Source: an uncultured Eubacteriales bacterium (GTDB taxonomy: Bacteria; Bacillota; Clostridia; Oscillospirales; Oscillospiraceae). From it: a DNA stretch of 64,000 bases. Shown piece after piece: positions 1 through 9,011 of this stretch (positions are counted from its first letter, which is position 1; each line of letters opens with the position of its first letter). A program made the translations under genes and the position numbers. Location of the stretch: NCBI GenBank assembly GCA_900546615.1, contig URDJ01000004.1:23613-87612 (forward strand). Direction: 5' to 3'. Below the pieces are notes generated by a model, which did no database searches, was not told the DNA's origin, and was given only the letters and a program-made list of their open reading frames with translations.

Positions 1-2
1 TG

Positions 3-854
3 CTGAGCAACGCCATGAACTTCTACCTGCCACTGGCCAAAGACCCGGGCTACAAGGGCTTCGAATCCATGGGCTGCTTCATCTTCCAGAACGGCGGCAG
101 CCTGTATTCGGAGGACGGCTGTTACTCCAACTTCAGTGACCCAAATACTCTCAAGGGCCTGCGGGAGATGACGGAGCTGTACAGCGTCTACGGCCTGGCA
201 CAGAACGTGCCGGATTTCTTCAACGCATTCCGCTCGGGATATATACCGATAGGCGTATCTACCTCAGCAACATATGTGAAGCTGCAGATGGGAGCACCGG
301 AACTCAACGGGCTCTGGGATATAGCCCTCTCACCGGGTACGGAGTTGGACGGCGTCATACACCGGGAGCAGTCAGCTGATGTGACGACGGCCATGATATT
401 TGCCAATACCAAGATGAAGGACGAGGCTTATGAATTCCTGAAATGGTGGCTTTCTTCAGAGACGCAGCTCAGGTATGCCAACGATTTGCAGGCCAAATAT
501 GGCTCGGACTATATCTGGAACTCGGCAAACCACGTGGCTTTTGCGCAGATGTCCTATCCGCTTTCACATAAGCAGGTCATACTGGAGCAGTGGCAGTGGC
601 AGAAGGAGATACTCAGACACCCGGCGAGCTACATACTCGAGCGCTCGCTAAGCAATGCCTGGATACAGATAGTCACGGAGGGCGAACAGTTCAGGCCTAT
701 GATAGATGAGGCTACGCTCATCTCAAACCGGGAGATGCTCAGAAAACTGACGGAGTTCGGCTACTTTGACGACGAAGGCAATAAAATCAAAGACTACAAT
801 ATCCACGTCGTTGACGATATCATAGCCGGGCTGGAAGCGGAAAGGGGGAAGTAG
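3..854 (+). CDS. ABC transporter extracellular solute-binding protein, C-terminal part (cut by window edge)
   Basis: The frame is open back to the first bases of the window, so the N-terminal half, signal peptide and lipobox lie outside it. What remains (about 280 residues) looks like the C-terminal lobe of a family 1 sugar-binding protein: an aromatic-rich stretch, a 'DEAYEFLKWWLSSETQLRYAND' type segment split here as DEAYEFLKWW and SETQLRYAND, and a basic/acidic helical tail ending EAERGK. That segment, 'move the window, keep the helix', is typical of MalE/UgpB-like proteins. Only two bases separate its stop from the next permease gene, so it is the binding component of that importer. The substrate cannot be read from sequence; the GH31 genes downstream suggest an alpha-glucoside or alpha-xyloside oligosaccharide. 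The class is fairly certain. Confidence 0.8.
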   Translation: MSNAMNFYLPLAKDPGYKGFESMGCFIFQNGGSLYSEDGCYSNFSDPNTLKGLREMTELYSVYGLAQNVPDFFNAFRSGYIPIGVSTSATYVKLQMGAPELNGLWDIALSPGTELDGVIHREQSADVTTAMIFANTKMKDEAYEFLKWWLSSETQLRYANDLQAKYGSDYIWNSANHVAFAQMSYPLSHKQVILEQWQWQKEILRHPASYILERSLSNAWIQIVTEGEQFRPMIDEATLISNREMLRKLTEFGYFDDEGNKIKDYNIHVVDDIIAGLEAERGK

Positions 855-856
855 AC

Positions 857-1792
857 ATGGCTGCGATACGGGCAGTTAAAAACGGCGTCTCTGCTGTTAT
901 AAGGCGGATGGACAAACACGCGGTTTTCTGGCTTCAGCTTCCGTTCGTTTTGCTGTTTGTAGTGTTTATAATCGTCCCCATACTTGTGGCCTTCGGCCTG
1001 TCGTTCACAGATTTCAACTCGATTCAGAGTCCTCATTGGGTGGGAGCGGAGAATTATATCAACATTCTCACGAACGACGATGTGTTTTCAGGCTATGCCC
1101 TGCCGAACACCATCAAGTACGCGGTAATAGTCGGCGTTTTCGGATATGTCCTGGCCTTCATACTGGCCTGGATGCTTGCCCAGGTGCCTCGCATACCAAG
1201 GACGATCATGGCTGCGATACTCTATCTTCCGTCCATGACAGGTCCCACAATGATACAAAATGTCTGGCAGGTCATCTTTGCCGGCGACAAAGTCGGCTAT
1301 CTTAACTCCTTCCTGCTCAAGTGGGACATCATCCGCGAGCCGATAGTCTGGTTGTCGGACTCCAAATATATTATGACGATCATGATAATCGTCTCGCTGT
1401 GGAGCTGCATGGGAATAGGCTTCCTGTCCATGCTGGCGGGCATCCTGAATGTGAATCGTGAGCTGTACGAGGCGGCGCATATAGACGGAGTGTCAAACAG
1501 GCTTCAGGAGGTCATTTATGTGACGATACCGGCCATCAAGCCGCATATGATGTTCGGCGCAATCATGGCCATAGTCAACGCATTCCAGAACGCCAACATA
1601 GGCGTCCAGCTCTCCGGTGCGAACCCCACGCCTGGCTATGCCGGACAGCTGCTCATAACGCATGCGGATGAGCACGCCTTCGTCCGGTATGAGATGGGGT
1701 ACAGTGCGGCAATATCCGTCATCGTGCTTATCATCATATGGGTAATATCTCAGCTGTCCAAGAAGGTGTTCAGGGACAAGGAGGCGGCGTGA
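857..1792 (+). CDS. Carbohydrate ABC transporter permease (MalF/UgpA type)
   Basis: A 311-residue inner-membrane permease of the binding-protein-dependent class. An N-terminal cytoplasmic stretch is followed by a first membrane helix (about residues 30-52), then the core of five helices. The ATPase-contacting EAA loop is visible as ELYEAAHIDGVSNRLQ (about residues 200-215), with the conserved EAA---G pattern. It begins two bases after the solute-binding protein and its stop overlaps the next ATG by one base, so the three genes form one transcriptional and probably translational unit. It should pair with the next gene to form the import channel. The ATP-hydrolysing subunit is not in the window. 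Confidence 0.9.
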   Translation: MAAIRAVKNGVSAVIRRMDKHAVFWLQLPFVLLFVVFIIVPILVAFGLSFTDFNSIQSPHWVGAENYINILTNDDVFSGYALPNTIKYAVIVGVFGYVLAFILAWMLAQVPRIPRTIMAAILYLPSMTGPTMIQNVWQVIFAGDKVGYLNSFLLKWDIIREPIVWLSDSKYIMTIMIIVSLWSCMGIGFLSMLAGILNVNRELYEAAHIDGVSNRLQEVIYVTIPAIKPHMMFGAIMAIVNAFQNANIGVQLSGANPTPGYAGQLLITHADEHAFVRYEMGYSAAISVIVLIIIWVISQLSKKVFRDKEAA

Positions 1793-2739
1793 TGAAGACA
1801 AAGAGAAAAAACCGCATCCGGCTTACCGGCATCAACCCCACGCGCTTTGACAGGAGCCAGATCAAATTCTACATAATCCTCCTGCCGATAATGGTGTTTA
1901 TGTCTTTCCCGATGATATTCATCATTTTCAACGCTTTCAAGCCTCTGGATGAGCTGCTGAACTATCCTCCAAATTTAATTACGCTTCGGCCCACGCTGCA
2001 AAATTTCCAGAGTCTTATTGCCACCTCTGACAACAAGGCCATACCCGTTTCGAGGTACCTTTTCAACAGCGTGCTCTCGACGCTTGTGGTTGTGCTCCTG
2101 TCCGTGCTGATAACCTCCATGGCGGCCTATTGCATGTCCAAGAAAAGGTACAGGCTCAAGAATATTCTTTTCGGCATCAACGAGGCAGCGCTGATGTTCG
2201 TCTCGGCTGCTGTGGCAATACCAAGGTACATTATTATGAGCAAGCTGGGATTCACCGACACCTTCTGGGCTCAGGTGATCCCCCTGCTGGCTATACCGGT
2301 GGGTTTGTACCTTGTGAAGCAGTTCATCGATGAACTGCCGGACGAGATGATAGAGGCTGCAAGAATCGATGGGGCAGGCGACTTCCAGATACTGAGGAGG
2401 ATAGTCATACCTAACATTTCGCCTGCGCTTGCTACTGTGGCGATATTGGCTTTTCAGTCAGCCTGGGGCAGCGTGGAGGCTTCGAACTATTTCATAAACA
2501 ACGAGGCGCTCAAGACATTCGCATTTTATATGACCACTCTGTCCAACCAGGCCGGAGCCAGCAACCTTGCAAATGCAAACAATATGGCGGGAGCGAGCGG
2601 CATACTCGGCAACAGCGCGGTGGCAGGTCTGGGACTTCAGGCGGCGGCTACACTCATCATGTTCATCCCGAACCTCGTGCTGTTCATAATACTTCAATCC
2701 CGGGTCATGAATACCATGTCCCACTCCGGTATGAAGTGA
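1792..2739 (+). CDS. Carbohydrate ABC transporter permease (MalG/UgpE type)
   Basis: A 315-residue permease that completes the first importer. I chose the ATG at 1792, which overlaps the TGA of the preceding permease by one base; an earlier in-frame start lies inside that gene and lacks a separate ribosome site. Membrane helices start around residue 28 (ILLPIMVFMSFPMIFIIF), and the EAA loop reads EMIEAARIDGAGDFQILRR (about residues 200-218). MalG-type permeases carry the loop in this position and contact the ATPase. The C-terminus has a small-residue-rich periplasmic segment before the last helix. Confidence 0.9.
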   Translation: MKTKRKNRIRLTGINPTRFDRSQIKFYIILLPIMVFMSFPMIFIIFNAFKPLDELLNYPPNLITLRPTLQNFQSLIATSDNKAIPVSRYLFNSVLSTLVVVLLSVLITSMAAYCMSKKRYRLKNILFGINEAALMFVSAAVAIPRYIIMSKLGFTDTFWAQVIPLLAIPVGLYLVKQFIDELPDEMIEAARIDGAGDFQILRRIVIPNISPALATVAILAFQSAWGSVEASNYFINNEALKTFAFYMTTLSNQAGASNLANANNMAGASGILGNSAVAGLGLQAAATLIMFIPNLVLFIILQSRVMNTMSHSGMK

Positions 2740-2749
2740 GGTGGGGCGT

Positions 2750-4813
2750 ATGAGAGGAAAGCTGAAAAGGGCATTTGCCATGCTGCTGTGCTGCCTCGCG
2801 GCCGCTTCGCTGCTTGGCGGAGCGACGGGTGCCCTGGCTATGGACAGCACCACATACACCGTGACCTACGGCGCGGAACAGAATTCTCTAAGCATGTTCG
2901 TAAGGATACAGGATGCCTTCGTGCCTGTCGGGACCTATCTTACGAATGTTGGCCTGAGTTCACCGGAAGACATGTTCTTACATGAAGGCAACCTCTACAT
3001 TGCCGATTCAGGCAATGGGCGCATCGTGGTGTACGAGCTGGAGACCGGCAATGTCGAGAGCTTTGGAGAGGGGATCCTCAGCGGGCCAACGGGTATATGG
3101 CTCGATGACGACGGAACTGCATACGTTGCTGATTACAGGGCGGAAGAGGTCGTCGTATTTGGTCCGGATCGCAATGAGCTGAGACGAATAGGAAAACCAC
3201 AGGAAAGCTATTACGGCTCTAGCCCATATAAACCCAAAAAAGTGGCGGTAAATGACTTCGGCACCATATTCGTAGTCAGTGAGGGCACGAGCGAGGGCAT
3301 ACTGCAATTCAATACGGATGGCAGTTTCAACGGCTTTTTCGGCGCGAATACGACAGGGGCGCTTTCACTTATAGAATGGTTTCAAAAGATATTCTACACT
3401 GACGAGCAAAAGGACCGGATGCTGCTCCGCACCCCTCCACCGATCGTGGCTCTGGACATTGCGGATGACAATATGGTTTTTTCCGTCTCGCAGACGGGAG
3501 AGTCCTTTGATTCCATAAAGCGCCTGAATCTTGCCGGGACAAATACTTTCGCCGAAAGCAACTACACAAGGCCCGACTATGTGGACGTGTCTGTGACTGA
3601 AACCGGCAACTACTATGCCGTGACGAGTAACGGCTACATAGACGAATACTCGAGCGAGGGCATGTTTCTCTACCAGTTCGGCGGCAGGGCCTCGAACTCG
3701 GACAGGAACGGCGTCATGACCGTCGTCAGCGCCGTGGAGTCGGACGATGACGGCAACATCTACCTGCTGGACAAAGAGCGCGGGCTTATACAGGTCTGGA
3801 GCCCCACGGACTTCGCCGACCTGGTCAATCGGGCAAACTCTGCCTACAATGCCGGCAACTACGAGGAGAGCCTTGCCGCATGGAGCGAGGTCCAGAAGAT
3901 GAATCCCAATACGTCAATGGCAAACTATGGCTACGCCAACGCGCTGTTCCAGCTCATGCGCTATGATGAAGCGGCGGAGTATTACAAGCTTTGCGGGGAC
4001 AGGGAACGTTATTCGGACTGCTTCTGGGAGATGCGCAGCGAGTGGATGCGGCAGAACATTGAGTGGGTGCTGCTCGCTGTGGTCATACTGTTCGCACTGG
4101 GCCTGACAGACCACTTTGCCAGAAAGCGCTATGCCTACCATGAATATATTTCAGACGCGGTGGACGGCTTCAAATCCAGACATCCTCTGGTTAAACAGCT
4201 GACCACGGATTCTTGGTATATGGTCATGCATCCGATAGACGGGGCGTACTACATAAAGCAAAAGGACAGGGGCAGCTTTGCCGCAGCTACAATACTCTAC
4301 GTCACGGCGTTTGCTGTCAGTATGATCTGCCGCGGCCTGACCTCATTCGTTTTTGGTGGAGGCTACTGGATAGGCAGCAGTCCTCTGGCCATAGCGCTGA
4401 TGCAGGTAGGGCCTGCTGCGCTGTTTTTGGTCGGCACCTACCTTATCAGCGCCATAAATGAAGGCAAGGCAACGTTTAAGCAGATGTACGTTATATTGGG
4501 CTATTCCCTTACAGCTTTCATCGTGCTCTGGCCGGTAATGGTCGTGCTGTCATATGTGTTCACCTGGACCGAGATATTCATGTATAACCTGCTCTGCGGG
4601 TTAATACTGGGGTATACATGCATCCTCATTTTTATATCCATACGTGAGACAAACATGTACACCATTCCCAAGACAATATCGAACGTTTTGCTGACCCTGT
4701 TTTTCATGGCAATGGCCATCATAGCCGCGGCTGTGCTGTTCATCCTCTGGCGCGAGCTGCTGTCCTTTGTGCTCGAGGTGTTTGAGGAGGTGAGATATCG
4801 TGCGTTCCAATAA
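2750..4813 (+). CDS. Exported NHL-repeat / TPR protein with C-terminal YIP1-like membrane domain
   Basis: A 687-residue protein. The ATG at 2750 follows AGGTGGGG and gives a clear signal peptide (MRGKLKRAFAMLLCCLAAASLL). Residues about 60-365 hold NHL/beta-propeller style repeats (SPEDMFLHEGNLYIADSGNGR, then similar blades at GPTGIWLDDDGTAYVADY and VSAVESDDDGNIYLLD). Residues about 370-425 form a TPR-like pair (NRANSAYNAGNYEESLAAW and ANALFQLMRYDEAAEYY). A membrane helix near residue 440 leads to a YIP1-like domain with five helices to the end. Genes of this architecture are, to my memory, found beside sugar ABC importers in Bacillota. The role is unknown; the propeller would lie outside the membrane, so sensing or holding a polysaccharide is possible (inference). 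Confidence 0.65.
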   Translation: MRGKLKRAFAMLLCCLAAASLLGGATGALAMDSTTYTVTYGAEQNSLSMFVRIQDAFVPVGTYLTNVGLSSPEDMFLHEGNLYIADSGNGRIVVYELETGNVESFGEGILSGPTGIWLDDDGTAYVADYRAEEVVVFGPDRNELRRIGKPQESYYGSSPYKPKKVAVNDFGTIFVVSEGTSEGILQFNTDGSFNGFFGANTTGALSLIEWFQKIFYTDEQKDRMLLRTPPPIVALDIADDNMVFSVSQTGESFDSIKRLNLAGTNTFAESNYTRPDYVDVSVTETGNYYAVTSNGYIDEYSSEGMFLYQFGGRASNSDRNGVMTVVSAVESDDDGNIYLLDKERGLIQVWSPTDFADLVNRANSAYNAGNYEESLAAWSEVQKMNPNTSMANYGYANALFQLMRYDEAAEYYKLCGDRERYSDCFWEMRSEWMRQNIEWVLLAVVILFALGLTDHFARKRYAYHEYISDAVDGFKSRHPLVKQLTTDSWYMVMHPIDGAYYIKQKDRGSFAAATILYVTAFAVSMICRGLTSFVFGGGYWIGSSPLAIALMQVGPAALFLVGTYLISAINEGKATFKQMYVILGYSLTAFIVLWPVMVVLSYVFTWTEIFMYNLLCGLILGYTCILIFISIRETNMYTIPKTISNVLLTLFFMAMAIIAAAVLFILWRELLSFVLEVFEEVRYRAFQ

Positions 4814-7094
4814 GTGCATGATAAAGGTCGCGGCGGTTTTTCTGGTGTTCGCACTCCTGCTGACAACAACTGCCATCGCAGCCGTCAGCGGGTCTGACGG
4901 CCCGACAGGGGATTCGCCAACGAATCCCCTGTCGGAAAACCCATTACAATCGGGAATGCTGGAGGCGAACTCGAACCGGCAGGTACATCCTTACAGCGAC
5001 GAGCCGGTTGAGAGCCGATTTGACCTGGAGGGCTTTGAAAAGACTGCGGAATCGGATGAGCTGGAGCTATGGCTGAACAGACAGTATGGAGCCCTGAGAG
5101 TTGTGAACAAGAACAGCGGCTACATCTGGGGCAACCTGCCGCTTGAGGAGGCAGAGGGCCTGAACAGTACCTGGAACTGTTACGGTAACTCTCTTGCGGC
5201 CATAGAGTGCTTCGACAGCTCCGGCGGCGAGAGCCGTTTCAGCATAGGCAAGGACGGCACTGCAAGCTACGAGCTGACCGAAAATGGTTTTATTTGCAGC
5301 GTGGCGTTCGAGAGCGTGGGCATCGAGATGGACGTGTCCGTCGAGCTTGAGGGCAGCCGCCTGAGCTTCAAGGTGGTCGAAGGCAGCCTCAGGGAGAAGC
5401 TGCTTGAGGATGACAAAAAGGGCTATATGCTCAAATCCGTTACCTTTATGCCGTTTCTAGGGTCTTCATATGGCGCGGATATAGATGGCTATATGCTCAT
5501 TCCAGACGGTACGGGAGCGCTCATCCGTTTCCTTGAGCCTGCAAACTACGTCTCCACATATGCGGCCAGAGTATACGGCCCGGACGCGGGCGTGGAGAAC
5601 TACAGTTACGGAGGCTATGCGTACATAAAAGAGGAGAATCAGGCCTTCATGCCGATTTACGGCATGGTCCACGGCGCGGGGCAGAACGGTTTTCTGGCGG
5701 TCGTCGAGAGCGGGGCGGAGTATGCAAGCATCATCGCTACTCCGGCCTTGACGAACAACCCTTACAACTGGGCGGCGGCGCGTTTTGAATATCGTCAGAA
5801 GTACATGATGAACATCAATCGCAAGGAGGGCTCGGGCGCTCTGATGCCGCAGCCGGACATGAATGCGATCGAGCCCAAGATAAGCTTCTACTTTACCGAC
5901 GGAGAAGCTGCGGATTATGACGGTATGGCCGTGATGTACAGAGACCTGCTGCTTGAGAGCGGGGAGCTGACAAAGCTCGGGGATGATGTCTCGCCTGCCA
6001 TGCCGATGCTGCTGGAGGCTTTGGGCGCTGACAAGAAAAAGGGCTTTTTGTTCAATACCACGAGCACCTTCACATCTTTTTCAGATGCATCTGAGATTGT
6101 ATCGTCGCTTAACGAGGACGGCATTGAAAACCTGCTCATGGTGTACCGCTGTTATTCCAAGAACAATGAGGCCGGTGCGAAGCTGCTGGGCCAGCTTGGA
6201 TCTTCGGAGGAGCTTGCGCAGCTGAGGTCTCAGCTGGAGAATGGTGGTGGAGAGCTGAAACTGTACCTGAATCCGCTTACAGCCAACGAGGACCAGATAA
6301 CTCAGCGCACTGAAGCCGCCAACAACCTCTCCAGCATGGTCATAAAGTGGCAGAACTCCCTGAATGTGTACGGCGCCATGTACGATACGACCTATGTGTA
6401 TCGGCTCTCCCGCGCAGAGCGTGCGGTGGACTCGGCGCTTTCCCGGAATTATGGGGCGGATTTTGCCCTGGACCAGCTGTCGTTCAGGTTGTACAGCGAT
6501 TTCACGTCTGGCAAAGAGGTTACCCGAGTGGAGAGCCTTGGCATTGCAGAGAGCCTGGTCGAGGCTCTGTCGTCCGGCGGCAAGTTGGCGATGTATAAGC
6601 CGAACCAGTATTTTTGGGCGCAGACCGACCAGTTCCTCAGCGCCCCCGCGGTGAGCAGCCAGCTGCTGTATGAGAGCGACACAGTACCGTTTTTGCAGAT
6701 AGTTCTGAGCGGCTGCGTGGAGGTCTTTGCAGAGCCGCTGAATATGACTTCATACTCACGCGAAAAGCTGCTCAGGCTGGTGGAGTACGGCATGGCGCCG
6801 TCCTTTGCGGTCGTAGCATGCGACAGTGTCGAGCTTGTAAACACCGCGCAGGCGGAATATTCCTCCGCGGGCTTTGAGGGCTGGCACGAAAAGATCACAG
6901 AAGCCTATGAAACCGTTTCCTCAGCCCTGAACAGCGTGTGGGGCCATGGGATAACGGAACATCGCTGCATCGACAGCGGCTTTGTGCGGGTGAGCTATGA
7001 CAACGGAGTGAAGATATACGTCAACTATACCGACAAGGTGCAGACGGCGGACGGCGTGAGCGTGGAGCCGTGCTGGTTTGCCGTAGTGGAATGA
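4800..7094 (+). CDS. Exported DUF5696-like protein of the sugar importer cluster
   Basis: A 764-residue protein starting at a GTG that has GAGGAGGTGA seven bases upstream and overlaps the preceding gene by 14 bases. An N-terminal hydrophobic segment (MIKVAAVFLVFALLLTTTA) is a signal peptide or anchor, followed by a low-complexity linker encoded over a perfect 15-bp inverted repeat (4902-4935). The body has the look of an inactive glycosidase-like fold: GYMLIPDGTGALIRF, many aromatic residues and Asp/Glu, but no motif I can assign to a catalytic family. I recall DUF5696 proteins next to YIP1 proteins and sugar permeases, which matches this context. A search against Pfam DUF5696 would settle the family. 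Confidence 0.55.
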   Translation: MRSNKCMIKVAAVFLVFALLLTTTAIAAVSGSDGPTGDSPTNPLSENPLQSGMLEANSNRQVHPYSDEPVESRFDLEGFEKTAESDELELWLNRQYGALRVVNKNSGYIWGNLPLEEAEGLNSTWNCYGNSLAAIECFDSSGGESRFSIGKDGTASYELTENGFICSVAFESVGIEMDVSVELEGSRLSFKVVEGSLREKLLEDDKKGYMLKSVTFMPFLGSSYGADIDGYMLIPDGTGALIRFLEPANYVSTYAARVYGPDAGVENYSYGGYAYIKEENQAFMPIYGMVHGAGQNGFLAVVESGAEYASIIATPALTNNPYNWAAARFEYRQKYMMNINRKEGSGALMPQPDMNAIEPKISFYFTDGEAADYDGMAVMYRDLLLESGELTKLGDDVSPAMPMLLEALGADKKKGFLFNTTSTFTSFSDASEIVSSLNEDGIENLLMVYRCYSKNNEAGAKLLGQLGSSEELAQLRSQLENGGGELKLYLNPLTANEDQITQRTEAANNLSSMVIKWQNSLNVYGAMYDTTYVYRLSRAERAVDSALSRNYGADFALDQLSFRLYSDFTSGKEVTRVESLGIAESLVEALSSGGKLAMYKPNQYFWAQTDQFLSAPAVSSQLLYESDTVPFLQIVLSGCVEVFAEPLNMTSYSREKLLRLVEYGMAPSFAVVACDSVELVNTAQAEYSSAGFEGWHEKITEAYETVSSALNSVWGHGITEHRCIDSGFVRVSYDNGVKIYVNYTDKVQTADGVSVEPCWFAVVE
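4902..4935. repeat. Perfect 15-bp inverted repeat inside a coding sequence
   Basis: The arms CCGACAGGGGATTCG (4902-4916) and CGAATCCCCTGTCGG (4921-4935) are exact reverse complements around the 4-base loop CCAA. The repeat encodes part of the linker just after the signal peptide of the DUF5696-like protein and keeps the frame open. It could be a small inserted palindromic element or an RNA hairpin that slows translation. It lacks a T tract, so it is not a standard terminator. Confidence 0.85.
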
Positions 7095-7108
7095 GAGGGG
7101 TGAGGCGT

Positions 7109-8053
7109 ATGCGCGGCTCAAATAGCGGCACAGCCGTAAAACAGAAAGAGCGCAGCCGGGGCCTTACAAGGCTGCCCAAGTCCGGTGCACCCAGACTAAA
7201 GAACCGGCAAAGGGAGACGCTCACCGGTCTGATCTTTTTCCTGCCCTGGATAATCGGTTTTCTGGCAATAACCTGTTACCCGCTGATCTATTCAATAGTC
7301 ATCAGCTTCAACCAGGTTGCGATACGACCCGGAGAGATAACGCTGGAGCCGATAGGCTGGGAGTATTTCAGGCAGGCCCTGTTCCTCGACACGGAGTATC
7401 CCACCATGCTGGTGACATCTGTAACGCAGGTGGCCATAGGCACACCGATTTCCGTAGTGTTCGCACTGGTCATCGCTCTGCTGTTGAATCGAGGCTTTCG
7501 CGGCAGAACGGTATACAGGATGATATTTTTCCTGCCTGTCATCATTATGAGCGGTCCGGTCATGTCCGAACTGCTGACCGAGACCTCGGCCATGAGCATA
7601 GATATGGATATAATGGGCCTTAGCTCGATACTGATGGAACTGGATAAGGGCTGGTCAACGTTGCTGCTTAGCATTTTGAACAGCTTCATAAGGATACTCT
7701 GGTTCTGCGGTGTCCAGATAATCGTTTTTCTGGTGTCGCTGCAGAAGATCGACAGCAGCATGTACGAGGCGGCGTCAATAGACGGAGCCTCGGCATGGGA
7801 GGCGTTCTGGAAGATAACCCTGCCGCATCTGCGGCCCATTATCATGCTGAACACCATATATACGATAATCGAAATGGGTACTGCGGCGGACGATGCCACA
7901 AACACCAAGATCATGGAGTCGATCACGGATATAGCCAGGCCGTACAGCTTTGCGGCGGCCATGTCGTGGATATACGCGTTCTGCCTGATGCTGCTCATGA
8001 CAATTGCCTTCCTGCTGCTAAGGGAGCGCCGGGAGAAGAGGGGGCTGAAGTAA
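7109..8053 (+). CDS. Carbohydrate ABC transporter permease (MalF type), second importer
   Basis: A 314-residue permease. The ATG at 7109 is preceded by GAGGGGTGAGG; an alternative ATG at 7091 overlaps the previous stop and lacks a good ribosome site. The N-terminus is basic (SNSGTAVKQKERSRG) before the first helix (LIFFLPWIIGFLAITCYPLIY). The EAA loop is SMYEAASIDGASAWEAFWKI near residue 220. It belongs to the same family as the gene at 857 but is clearly diverged from it. It lies directly after the DUF5696-like gene and is coupled to the next permease by a TAATG overlap. No solute-binding protein sits next to this pair. Confidence 0.88.
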   Translation: MRGSNSGTAVKQKERSRGLTRLPKSGAPRLKNRQRETLTGLIFFLPWIIGFLAITCYPLIYSIVISFNQVAIRPGEITLEPIGWEYFRQALFLDTEYPTMLVTSVTQVAIGTPISVVFALVIALLLNRGFRGRTVYRMIFFLPVIIMSGPVMSELLTETSAMSIDMDIMGLSSILMELDKGWSTLLLSILNSFIRILWFCGVQIIVFLVSLQKIDSSMYEAASIDGASAWEAFWKITLPHLRPIIMLNTIYTIIEMGTAADDATNTKIMESITDIARPYSFAAAMSWIYAFCLMLLMTIAFLLLRERREKRGLK

Positions 8054-9009
8054 TGCGCAGGAAAGCGACGAGCAGAGCTGCCCGCCTGAATGTGGGTGAG
8101 GCGCTCGCAAGGTTTTTCAGAGGCAAGGCGGGTTCCGCAAGCATCCCTGCAAAGCTGATGACCTACATTATACTTACCGGTCTGGGTTTTGTGTTTATCT
8201 ACCCGCTTATCTACATGATATCTGTCAGCCTTATGGACACGGCCGACCTGGTGGATGCCACGGTGACCTGGGTACCGACGCATTTCACTTTTGAAGGCTT
8301 CAAAAAGGCAGCGCGGACACTGGAATTCTGGGACGGACTCAAGGACTCGCTCATAATGACGGTGATACCGGCAGGACTTCAGACTCTTACGCTTGCCATG
8401 GCGGGTTACGGGCTGGCCCGATACCCCGTGCCGTTCAAGAAGTTCTGGGTCGTGCTCGCGGTCTTCATCTTCCTCATCCCCAGCCAGGTCACGACCATAC
8501 CTCGGTTCCTGCTTTTCAACACCTACAAGCTGGTCGGTACCATATGGCCCATGTACCTTATTTGTCTACTCGGGCAGGGCATCAAAAGCTCGGTGTTCCT
8601 GCTCATATTCTACAACTACTTCAGCTCCTATCCGAAGGCTATGGACGAAGCGGCAAAAATAGACGGGGCCGGGCCGTGGAAGATATTCTTCCGCATAGCC
8701 ATGCCAATGGCAAAGCCCGCGCTGGTGCTGACATATCTGTTCTCGTTCATTTGGATTTGGAACGACACGACACAGATACCGCAGTATTCGACAGGGGCTG
8801 TGACTACCCTGCCCATGCACCTTCAGCAGTTCGTGGACGCTTTCAACAAATTGTATTCCTCCTCCGGCGTCAGCACCGGTGGAGCGTTGAACGAATCAAT
8901 ACGCCTGGCAGGAACTCTGCTCTCGATACTTCCGCTGATCTTGCTGTATATCATAATTCAGCGGCAATTTGTGGAGAGCATTGAAAAGACAGGAATAACG
9001 GGAGAATAA
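8053..9009 (+). CDS. Carbohydrate ABC transporter permease (MalG type), second importer
   Basis: A 318-residue permease starting at the ATG that shares one base with the upstream TAA. The N-terminal cytoplasmic tail is followed by a helix at about residue 35 (YIILTGLGFVFIYPLIYMI), the typical MalG large loop, and the EAA motif KAMDEAAKIDGAGPWKIFFRI at about residues 197-216. Together with the gene at 7109 it forms a second channel. Its downstream neighbour, two bases away, is a GH31 lipoprotein, so transport and glycoside cleavage are co-transcribed. Confidence 0.9.
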   Translation: MRRKATSRAARLNVGEALARFFRGKAGSASIPAKLMTYIILTGLGFVFIYPLIYMISVSLMDTADLVDATVTWVPTHFTFEGFKKAARTLEFWDGLKDSLIMTVIPAGLQTLTLAMAGYGLARYPVPFKKFWVVLAVFIFLIPSQVTTIPRFLLFNTYKLVGTIWPMYLICLLGQGIKSSVFLLIFYNYFSSYPKAMDEAAKIDGAGPWKIFFRIAMPMAKPALVLTYLFSFIWIWNDTTQIPQYSTGAVTTLPMHLQQFVDAFNKLYSSSGVSTGGALNESIRLAGTLLSILPLILLYIIIQRQFVESIEKTGITGE

Positions 9010-9011
9010 CG

